This document shows, one piece after another, positions 54,198 to 62,600 of a stretch of DNA of 64,000 nucleotides (positions within the stretch are counted from its first letter, which is position 1; every line of letters starts with the position of its first letter). Both the position numbers and the translations under genes were made by a program. Under the pieces are notes generated by a model. It was not told the origin of the DNA, did not search any database, and saw only the letters and a program-made list of their open reading frames with translations. This DNA is from QQVM01 sp964544885. Lineage in GTDB: Bacteria; Bacteroidota; Bacteroidia; AKYH767-A; 2013-40CM-41-45. The DNA lies in NCBI GenBank assembly GCA_964544885.1, contig CAZJDX010000005.1:109739-173738 (forward strand). The letters run 5' to 3'.

Positions 54198-55289
54198 TCA
54201 ATCTACCCAATCGGCGATAAAGAGGTTGGTTGCTCTGGTTCCACCGTTATTCCTGTTGCTGGAAAAGACAATTTTCTTTCCGTCAGGAGAAAATACCGGG
54301 AAGGCATCAAATACCTTATCAAAAGTAATTTGTTCAAGTTCAGCGCCATCCAGATTACACATCCATAAATTAAAATGGAATCCGCGTGAAGCGTGATTGC
54401 TGGAAAAGATAATTTTCTTGCCATCCGGCGAGAAAAACGGTGCCCAGTTTGCACCTCCGAGATCGGTAACTTTTTTCAGGTCACTGCCATCGGTATTGCA
54501 GGTATAAATCTCCATACGCGTAGGCATCACGAGATGTTGACCCAGGAGTTCTTTATACTCTTTTATCTCTTCTTCCGTTTTAGGTCTGGAAGAACGGAAT
54601 ACCAGTTTTGTGCCATCCGGTGAGAAGAATGCTCCACCGTCATATCCCAATTCATCGGTGATCTGTTTCACATCACTGCCATCGGCATTCATAGTGTACA
54701 ATTCGAGATCTCCGCTCCGGGTTGAGGTAAAAACAATTTTCCTGCCATCCGGACTCACCGTTGCTTCCGCATCATATACATTATTGTCTGTGAGTCTGTA
54801 ACGGATGTTCCCATTCAAATCAGCGGCGAAAATATCAAAGCTGGGATAGAGCGGCCAAACATATTTCCTGTCGGCACGCGGCGCAGGTTTAGGAGGACAC
54901 TCGCTTCCACCCAGATGAGTGGAGGCATAAATTATCAGGGAATCTCCACCAAGAAAATAAGCGCAGGTGGTCCTTCCTTTACCGGTACTGACCAGTTCAG
55001 GTGCGAAGGAGTCGATCCTTGAATAATAAATCTGATCACACTCAACATTCCATTCCGGATTGCTGGCCTGGAATACCAGCATCTCGCTGTCAAAACTGTA
55101 ATAGGCTTCCGCATTGTCTCCGCCAAAAGTCAGCTGCCTGACATTCTTCAAATGTCTTTCACCTTCATAGTGTATGGTCGAATCTGCTGCCGGTTTAGTA
55201 TCATCTTCCGTTTTGGAAGGATCACGTAGCGTGGCGGTCAGCAGGGCAACTAATAAAAAGGCTGAGAGTAGTAATTTGGTCATAAGCAT
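54198..55289 (-). CDS. TolB-like PD40 propeller protein
   Basis: A 363-residue exported protein beginning with a signal peptide (LLLSAFLLVALLTATLRDP). The rest is a beta-propeller built from PD40 blades, with at least four clear copies: DGRKIVFTSTRSGDLELYTMNADGS, DGTKLVFRSSRPKTEEEI, DGKKIIFSSNHASRGFHFNLW and DGKKIVFSSNRNNGGTRATNLF. This is the fold of TolB, but no Tol-Pal genes are near and the TolB N-terminal domain is not seen. It probably binds proteins or ligands in the periplasm. It diverges from the M13 peptidase gene. Confidence 0.88.
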   Translation of the reverse strand: MLMTKLLLSAFLLVALLTATLRDPSKTEDDTKPAADSTIHYEGERHLKNVRQLTFGGDNAEAYYSFDSEMLVFQASNPEWNVECDQIYYSRIDSFAPELVSTGKGRTTCAYFLGGDSLIIYASTHLGGSECPPKPAPRADRKYVWPLYPSFDIFAADLNGNIRYRLTDNNVYDAEATVSPDGRKIVFTSTRSGDLELYTMNADGSDVKQITDELGYDGGAFFSPDGTKLVFRSSRPKTEEEIKEYKELLGQHLVMPTRMEIYTCNTDGSDLKKVTDLGGANWAPFFSPDGKKIIFSSNHASRGFHFNLWMCNLDGAELEQITFDKVFDAFPVFSPDGKKIVFSSNRNNGGTRATNLFIADWVD

Positions 55290-55478
55290 GGTGATCGAAG
55301 TAAGCGGAATTGAGATTCTTGTTTGTCACACAAAAGCAAGAAGTGCAGAAATCAAATTTAGAGCAAAGGTTAAATATTTCCTAATTGTTTGGACGCAGGT
55401 AGCCATTAAGAAGTAAATGCATAGTTTTATCGTATAAATTATCAAACAGGTCTCATTTGTAATCAGCATTTTATAATT

Positions 55479-57542
55479 ATGATAAAAGTTTTATATCTCA
55501 GATTGATCTCGTTGATCACCGTTCCGTTCATATTCACTTCATGCAATAACCCGTCAGAAAAGTCGCTAACGGAGAGCACAAAGGATGATTTTCTCTGGCA
55601 GTGGATCGACAGCACAGTAAATCCTGGCGATGATTTTTTCAGGTACGCGACAGGTGACTGGATGAAAGATAATCCGGTACCTGCCTCGGAAAAACGCTGG
55701 GGAATTGCAAACCTTGTGAGGGATGATAATTACAGCAAATTGCTCGGCATCTGTGAAGACGCCGCAGAAAGTTCAACCAATTCTCCCGGTTCGAATGCAC
55801 AAAAGATCGGAGATTTCTGGTCAGCCGGCATGGATACGATCAAGATCGAAAACGAAGGAATTTCACCTCTCTCCGGATTTCTTGAAAAAATAAAAGCCAT
55901 AAAAAACAAGCAGGAATTTCTTGACCTTCTGGCGGAAATGCATCAGATCACCAGTGATCCCCTGTTCTATATCGCGATCTACCAGGATGAGATGAACAGT
56001 GAACAATTTGCTGTACATTTTTATCAGGGGGGCCTCGGTTTACCTGACCGGGATTATTATTTTAACAATGACAGCCGGACAAAAAGAATCAGAGATGAGT
56101 ATGAAAAGCACATGGTGAAAATGTTTTCACTTCTCGAAGGAAATGAAAAATCAGCCGCCCTGCATGCTGCCTCCGTACTAAATATAGAAAAGCAACTGGC
56201 ATTATCGTCCCGGAAACTCGAAGATCTGAGAGATCCTTATGCAAACTATAACAAGATGTCTCAAACAGCTTTCGGGACCGCATATCCGGAGCTTAACTGG
56301 AAACGACTATCGGAGAAACTGATGATGACCGGTGTAGATTCAGTTATTGTGGCTCAGCCTGAATTCTTCACTCAGGTGAACAAACTGATCAATAGCATCT
56401 CACTTAATGACTGGAAAAATTACCTTACCTGGAATCTGCTAAACAATTATGCGGATCAGCTGAGCAGTCCTTTTGTGAATCAAAACTTTGAATTCTATGG
56501 TAAAGCGCTCTCCGGTGTTCAGACATTGAGACCCAGATGGAAAAGAATACTTGATGAAGAGGAAAATTATCTGGGAGACGCACTGGGACAGCTCTATGTA
56601 AGTAAATATGTGCCTCCGGGAATGAAGGAACGCTATGACAGGCTGGTGAAAAATATGCTGGAAACATACAGGGAAAGAATTCAAACCCTGGACTGGATGG
56701 GCGCAGAGACGAAGGAAAAAGCTCTTCATAAATTATCAAAAATCTCAAGTAAAGTTTGTTACCCTGAAAAGTGGAAGGACTATTCTGCATTGGAAATAAA
56801 CAGCAATTCATACGTGCAGAATGTGATGAACTGCAAACGCTGGCAATACAGATACTATTTAGATAAGTTGAGCAAGCCGGTTGATCGTAGCGAGTGGGAG
56901 ATGACTCCCCAAACGTATAATGCCTATTATAATCCTTCAAACAATGAAATAGTACTTCCTGCCGCCATATTCCTGATCCCGGGCTTACCGGATTCACTGG
57001 CCGATGATGCCATCATCTATGGCTATGCCGCTGCCTCAACGATAGGACATGAACTGACACATGGCTTTGATGATCAGGGAAGACAGTTTGATGCTGATGG
57101 AAATCTGAAAAGCTGGTGGACCACTGAAGATTCGGTTCAGTTCATGAAACGGGCTAAACTCCTTGTTGAGCAGTTTAATAATTATATTGTACTCGACAGT
57201 CTGCATATTAACGGAGAAGCTACCCTGGGAGAAAATATTGCGGATCTGGGAGGCCTTGTCATCGGCTATGCCGCATTTATGAAAACTGAGCAATTCAAAA
57301 AGGGTGATAAGACCGACGGACTCACGCCAGCTCAACGATACTTTTTAGGTTATACCATGGGTTGGTTAGGGCATTCAAGAGATGAAGCTCTTGCCATGCA
57401 GGTGATGACAAACGTTCATTCACCAAATTTCCTCCGTGTCAATGGTCCTTTTTCAAATCTCCCGGAATTTTACGAGGCTTTTGGAATAAAGGAAGGGGAT
57501 GCCATGTGGAGAACCGATAGTCTGAGAGTCAAAATCTGGTAA
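55479..57542 (+). CDS. M13 family zinc metallopeptidase (PepO-like lipoprotein)
   Basis: A 687-residue peptidase of the neprilysin family M13. It starts with a signal peptide ending in a lipobox (FTSC, Cys22), so it is likely anchored outside the cytoplasm. The helical N-terminal half (GDDFFRYATGDWMKDNPVP) leads to NAYYNPSNNEIVLPAAIFL, HELTHGFDDQGRQFDADGNL with the HExxH zinc site near residue 523, and GENIADLGGLVIGY with the Glu zinc ligand and the Asp. The C-terminus (FSNLPEFYEAFGIKEGDAMW) completes the family. Cleaves oligopeptides; substrate unknown. Confidence 0.95.
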   Translation: MIKVLYLRLISLITVPFIFTSCNNPSEKSLTESTKDDFLWQWIDSTVNPGDDFFRYATGDWMKDNPVPASEKRWGIANLVRDDNYSKLLGICEDAAESSTNSPGSNAQKIGDFWSAGMDTIKIENEGISPLSGFLEKIKAIKNKQEFLDLLAEMHQITSDPLFYIAIYQDEMNSEQFAVHFYQGGLGLPDRDYYFNNDSRTKRIRDEYEKHMVKMFSLLEGNEKSAALHAASVLNIEKQLALSSRKLEDLRDPYANYNKMSQTAFGTAYPELNWKRLSEKLMMTGVDSVIVAQPEFFTQVNKLINSISLNDWKNYLTWNLLNNYADQLSSPFVNQNFEFYGKALSGVQTLRPRWKRILDEEENYLGDALGQLYVSKYVPPGMKERYDRLVKNMLETYRERIQTLDWMGAETKEKALHKLSKISSKVCYPEKWKDYSALEINSNSYVQNVMNCKRWQYRYYLDKLSKPVDRSEWEMTPQTYNAYYNPSNNEIVLPAAIFLIPGLPDSLADDAIIYGYAAASTIGHELTHGFDDQGRQFDADGNLKSWWTTEDSVQFMKRAKLLVEQFNNYIVLDSLHINGEATLGENIADLGGLVIGYAAFMKTEQFKKGDKTDGLTPAQRYFLGYTMGWLGHSRDEALAMQVMTNVHSPNFLRVNGPFSNLPEFYEAFGIKEGDAMWRTDSLRVKIW

Positions 57543-57556
57543 TGTTCTGCTGAAAG

Positions 57557-57572
57557 GCACCTGAAAAGGTGC
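57557..57572. other. GAAA-loop hairpin after the M13 gene
   Basis: GCACCT-GAAA-AGGTGC: a perfect six-base stem with a GAAA tetraloop, 15 bases after the M13 stop. It lacks a clear following T-tract, so it may be a weak terminator or an RNA 3'-end stem. Confidence 0.4.
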
Positions 57573-57649
57573 ACCGGCAATAGAGAATGTAGCTGAAACC
57601 CTTGGATTTTTTCTGCCAAACCGCTTGCGGATGACCCGTCTGACCTAAG

Positions 57650-57667
57650 GGAATATAGCAATATTCC
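57650..57667. other. Inverted repeat between the M13 and fasciclin genes
   Basis: GGAATAT-AGCA-ATATTCC, a perfect seven-base inverted repeat with a four-base loop, followed by an AT-rich stretch (TGTATATTTTATC). It may act as a terminator or an operator; the 246-base gap otherwise shows only a possible TAATTTTG octamer at 57750-57757. Confidence 0.35.
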
Positions 57668-57788
57668 TGTATATTTTATCTTTTCGTATTTACTGATGAA
57701 TGTCAGCCGGTTTTTGATATAGGTCATTCTCAACACTTCTATCCCATTCTAATTTTGAGTTCTGAACACAACCTTTAAACCCAGACAA

Positions 57789-58349
57789 ATGAAAAAAAGA
57801 CATTTATTACCCATATGGGTCGCCTTGTTAAGCCTAAACTTTCTTGCCTGCACAAACAATTCTCAGGAGTCTCAAGAAAGTACCCCAACAGAAACCGGTT
57901 CAGAAGCAGTAGCTCAGGGAGGTCAATCCACTGTTGCAGATGATGTTTCCCAACCAAACGTCGTTAAAATTGCAATCGGTTCCAAAGACCACACTACACT
58001 TGTTAAAGCGGTTCAGGCTGCAGAATTGGTGGATGCACTGTCCAACAACGGTCCATTCACGGTTTTCGCGCCAACTGATGCAGCTTTTGCTGCTTTACCG
58101 GAAGGCGTTCTGGATGAATTGATGAAGGCGGAAAAAAAAGGTGATCTTGAGAATGTATTATACAATCATGTGATTGTGGGTTCCTATAAAGCGGAAGATT
58201 TTAAGGACGCTCAGGAAATCACTCTCTTTGGAGGTAAGAAAGTTGTTTTTAGTGTAAAGGATGGAAAGGTGCAGGTCAATGGTGCTAATATACTTGCTAC
58301 CGTACCGGCCAGCAACGGCTATGTACTGGTGGTGGATAAAGTGCTTTGA
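57789..58349 (+). CDS. Fasciclin domain lipoprotein
   Basis: A 186-residue lipoprotein: signal peptide ending in a lipobox at Cys21 (NFLAC), then a Ser/Thr/Gln-rich linker (NSQESQESTPTETGSEAVAQGGQS), then one FAS1 domain (residues about 65-186). The FAS1 hallmarks are HTTLVKAVQAAELVDALSNNGPFTVFAPTDAAFAALPEG and the C-terminal NGYVLVVDKVL. Fasciclin domains mediate adhesion or binding; the partner is unknown. A strong terminator follows. A TAATTTTG octamer at 57750-57757 may belong to its promoter. Confidence 0.93.
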   Translation: MKKRHLLPIWVALLSLNFLACTNNSQESQESTPTETGSEAVAQGGQSTVADDVSQPNVVKIAIGSKDHTTLVKAVQAAELVDALSNNGPFTVFAPTDAAFAALPEGVLDELMKAEKKGDLENVLYNHVIVGSYKAEDFKDAQEITLFGGKKVVFSVKDGKVQVNGANILATVPASNGYVLVVDKVL

Positions 58350-58404
58350 GGTTTGCAACATTTTCCTGATGCTTAAAGATTGGTTTGTGCATGAGTGGTT
58401 AAAA

Positions 58405-58432
58405 GGCCTTCCGTTCGGGAGGTCTTTTTTTT
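58405..58432 (+). terminator. Rho-independent terminator after the fasciclin gene
   Basis: An eight-base stem with a G-T pair (GGCCTTCC / GGGAGGTC), GTTC loop, followed by eight T. It sits 55 bases after the fasciclin stop and before the tsaD end. The opposite strand lacks a T-tract, so it serves the plus strand. Confidence 0.88.
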
Positions 58433-58529
58433 CGATACTTCCAGCCGGATAATGATCCCTTTAAAAGAGTAATCTCATGTCGCATTTTAACAGTGAGGGA
58501 ACAGTGAATGAAACTGAGGTGAGTCTGAT

Positions 58530-59582
58530 TCAGATCGTCATCCTTACCTGCGGACTCAGATCCATTCCGGAGAATTGACCTTCTTTATACTGAAAAAAAC
58601 CTGCCATGGCAATCATTGCAGCATTATCCGTACAATAGGCAAAAGGTGGAATATGTAATTTCCAATTTTGTGCCATTGCTGTATCCTTCAGACTTGCACG
58701 CAGTGCGGAGTTGGCGCTGACACCGCCGGCAACGCAAACATTTTTTATTCCGGTTTGACCACATGCCTCAACCAGCTTATGCATTAATGTCTCAACTATA
58801 CTGTGCTGTATGGAGGCACAAATATCACTGAGATTATTTCTGATAAATCCTTCATCACCTGAAACGCCTTCACGAATAAAATAAAGAAAGGCTGTTTTCA
58901 AACCACTAAAACTATAATTTAAACCCGGCATATGCGGTTTTGGAAATTTGAATCGCAGTGGATTTCCACCTGCTCCATACCTGTCGATCAGCGGGCCGCC
59001 AGGATAAGGTAATCCAAGAAGTCTGGCCGCCTTGTCGAATGCTTCCCCTGCGGCATCATCCATCGTTTCTCCCAGTATTTTCATGGAAGTGGGCTCATTT
59101 ACAAGTACGATCTGAGTATGTCCGCCTGAAACTGTCAGACATAGATAGGGGAAATCGGGTTTAGCTTCATCGTGATCTTTGGATTCGATAAAATGACAGA
59201 GCGCATGTCCTTGCATATGATTAACTCCAATCAGGGGAATACCGAGTCCAAAAGCCAGGGATTTTGCAAAGGAAATTCCCACATGGAGCGCACCGGATAA
59301 TCCCGGTCCGCTGGTAACGGCAACTGCATGAAGTTCGTTTTTGGTTATATTTGCCACTCGCAAGGCTTCTTCAACAACAGGAACAATCTTTTGCTGATGC
59401 GCCCGAGAAGCCAATTCAGGTACCACTCCGCCAAAATACCGGTGTATAAGTTCCTGACTGGCAATAATGTTGGAGAGTTCCAGGTGATCGCATAATACCG
59501 CAGCAGAGGTTTCATCGCAGGAAGATTCAATTCCAAGGATGTAAAGAGGCGAGGGCGCGGTATGGTAATTGTTTAAGACCAA
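58530..59582 (-). CDS. tsaD: tRNA threonylcarbamoyladenosine transferase TsaD
   Basis: Transfers threonylcarbamoyl to A37 of ANN-decoding tRNAs to make t6A, together with TsaB and TsaE. The 350 residues carry ILGIESSCDETSAAV, the metal-binding NHMQGHALCH, the FPYLCLTVSGGHTQIV nucleotide region, GEAFDKAARLLGLPYPGG and the C-terminal CTDNAAMIAMAG. The start is TTG at 59580-59582, the only non-ATG codon before the conserved N-terminus. mtaB, the next step, is also in the window. It lies only 32 bases from the divergent tamB start. Confidence 0.95.
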   Translation of the reverse strand: MVLNNYHTAPSPLYILGIESSCDETSAAVLCDHLELSNIIASQELIHRYFGGVVPELASRAHQQKIVPVVEEALRVANITKNELHAVAVTSGPGLSGALHVGISFAKSLAFGLGIPLIGVNHMQGHALCHFIESKDHDEAKPDFPYLCLTVSGGHTQIVLVNEPTSMKILGETMDDAAGEAFDKAARLLGLPYPGGPLIDRYGAGGNPLRFKFPKPHMPGLNYSFSGLKTAFLYFIREGVSGDEGFIRNNLSDICASIQHSIVETLMHKLVEACGQTGIKNVCVAGGVSANSALRASLKDTAMAQNWKLHIPPFAYCTDNAAMIAMAGFFQYKEGQFSGMDLSPQVRMTI

Positions 59583-59614
59583 TTTTAATTCGGTAATTTT
59601 TAAAATCCAAAAGT

Positions 59615-62600
59615 ATCAAAAAAACAAAGAGGCTTCTGCTGTGGACCCTGGGAACAGTTCTGCTGTTACTTTGCAGTTTCTTTGTTTTTGTCCAGTTCTC
59701 CTTTTTCCAAACATGGCTTGCAAAAAAATTAACAGGCTATCTCTCCGGAGAACTCAAAACAAGCCTCGTCATAGAGAAAGTCCACATTAATTTTCTCAGC
59801 GGATTTACCTTAAAAGGAGTTTACCTGGAAGATCTGCATCATGATACGCTGCTCTATTCTGATGAACTTGAACTCAGACTCAGGGATATCAGCACAGCTT
59901 CAAGAAGACTTATCGTAAAGAGAATTTCTCTTAAAGACGCAAATTTCAATCTGAACCGATATGCCGGAGAGGAGCATGATAATATCTTTTTCCTGATAAG
60001 TTATTTTTCCGGCGATACCACTTCCGCCGGATCAACCAGTCCATGGGATATCCGGTTTGAAGACGTGAAACTTCAAAATGTCTCCTTCAGAAGATGGATA
60101 GAAGGTGATTCGCTCTATCCGGTGGGTATTAACTTTTCGGATATAAATCTGACCGGAATAAACGGTGAAATCGAAGATGTTTATTTTTCCGGCGACTCTC
60201 TCTTTGCGCAAGTGAACAAATTATCCTTCTGGGAACACAGTGGTTTTACGGTTAAGGATTTCAGGGCAGATGTCAAAATCGCATCCGATGAAATGCGCTT
60301 CAGGAAGTTGTTTATCCTGTCACCTTTTACTGAGATCCACGGTAACCTGACTTTTGCTTATGACAGTTTTACAGACTTTAATGAATTCACAAGCATGATT
60401 GAGTGGAAGGCGGATTTTTTCAATACAAAGGTATCGTTCGCGGACATAGCCTATTTCGCAACAGATCTTTGGGGTGTAAAAAATGTGCTTGATCTGGAAG
60501 GAAACTTCCGTGGAACCGTGAATAAATTCAAGGGAAGGGATGTGATCATACACTGGGGTGAAAAGTCATTCCTGAAAGGGGATATCGGTATCGCCGGACT
60601 TCCTTACATTCAGGAAACTTTCTTTGATATTCACGCTGAAGAAATCAGAACGAACAAGAAAGACGTCGAGACTTTTCCGGTTTATCCCTTTACGCAGGAT
60701 CGAACCATCAAATTACCGGATAACCTGGCAGAACTGGGGGAGGTAAAATTTACGGGAAAATTCACCGGCTTTTACACCGACTTTGTTGCGTATGGAAATT
60801 TCAATACGGCGATTGGTTATGTCAGTTCGGACCTGAACCTGAAGAAGGATGCCGCTACAGGAAGGTACTTTTACAAAGGAAATTTATCAGCTACTGAATT
60901 TGATGCAGGCCGTATTGCCCTTATTGAAGACCTTGGTAAGGTAAGCTTCGACGCTCAGGTAAAAGGCAACGGACTTCGACTTGATAATATAGATGCACGA
61001 CTCACAGGACGTATTGAATCACTGGAATTCAGGAATTATATCTACCGCAACATAAAAGTTGATGGATTGATCGCCAAGGAACTTTTCAACGGCGCACTCT
61101 CTATCCATGAACCGAATGTCGGACTAGATTTTGAGGGCACAATTGATTTTCGTGAATCCCTTCCTGTATTCAACTTCAGCGCTCAGATAGAAAACACCAA
61201 TCTTGATTCACTGAAACTATTCAGAATGCCTGACAAGCATATTGTAAAATCCTCCATTTCTTCTTCTTTACGTGGCAATAAACTCGACAACCTGGAAGGA
61301 AATGTGAGGATTGAAAACACTTTTCTTCGAAGCGGCAGGAAAATGTACCGGGTGGGCAACGTTGATTTGAATGCGAGAGGAAATAATACGGAGTTGAGAA
61401 GTCTCACCATTCAATCTGACTTTATGGATGTGGACATATTGGGAAGTTTTGAGCTCGCAACCATTTATGACGCAGTAAAGGAGATCCTGCCCAGGTATTT
61501 TCCTTCAGTGGTTCTGCCGGTTAAATCAAATCCGGGCAGACAGAATTTCAACTTCCTTGTTCAGATGAAAAACACCTCACTGCTCACCGAGATGTTTTTT
61601 CCCGCCCTGATCCTTGATCCTTCGACAAACCTGCATGGAAATGTCAACTCGGGAAACAAGACTTTTCAGGTAAGTCTTAATTCACCGGGTATAAGGTATG
61701 GTTCAATGAATTTCTCCATGCTTGAACTTAAAGTAAATGCCAATGATGATAAACTTATTTTGCAGGCTGACCTTAACCGGTTTCAGGTTGGAGAGAAGGC
61801 CAATATTCCGCTCATCGCTCTCAGATCCGAAGCAAAGAATAATATCCTGGATATTGACCTGAGACTTGCCAACAGCGATAGTTTTCCGAACCGGGCAAAC
61901 TTACGGGCGGATCTTAAATTCCTTTCTTCAAAGCATTTTGAACTCCGGTTCGATACTTCTGACATAATCCTGCGGAACAAGCCCTGGACGATCCATGCGG
62001 ATAATGTCGTAGATTTTGATTCAAGTCAGATCCGGTTCAGCAGCCTGCATTTCAAAAGCCTCCATGAATCAGTCGATGTGGATGGAACGATCAGCGGCAA
62101 TGCGGATGAAAATCTTTCACTCACTTTCAGAAATTTCAACCTGAACAACCTCGATCCGCTGCTGCAGCTGGGTAACAGCAGACTCGGCGGAACGATTGAG
62201 GGTAACCTGATTCTAAATGAGGCACGAAAAAACCTGAAAGCTGAAACAGATCTGAAGATCAACAACCTTGTATTCAATGATGATACGCTTGGAAACGCAA
62301 GCATCGTTACACGGTATAACAGTGAGCAGAAAGTGGTTGTCGCAAACCTTGGAATCGTGAAAGGCAGTGCCAAAATTGTTGATATAAGAGGAAATTATTT
62401 CGCAGCGAAAAAGGAGGATAACCTGGATTTCAAAGTGATGATATCAAATCTTTACCTGCAGACCATTGAACGATACATCAGCGAGATCCTGTCAGATGTA
62501 AGAGGCAAAGTATCGGCCGATCTTACATTGCGTGGAACTTTTGAAAAGCCGGAAGTTGATGGCGAGGTAAGTTTTGCCAGAGCCTCTTGTATTGTAAATT

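Noticed and set aside
54022..54210. A 62-residue minus-strand ORF between the TolB-like and membrane-fusion genes
   Set aside because: It begins inside the TolB-like gene, has no recognisable domain, and its residues look like random translation.
59569..59790. A 73-residue plus-strand ORF starting at 59569
   Set aside because: It overlaps the N-terminal region of tamB in another frame and has no family features; it is a shadow of the long TamB frame.
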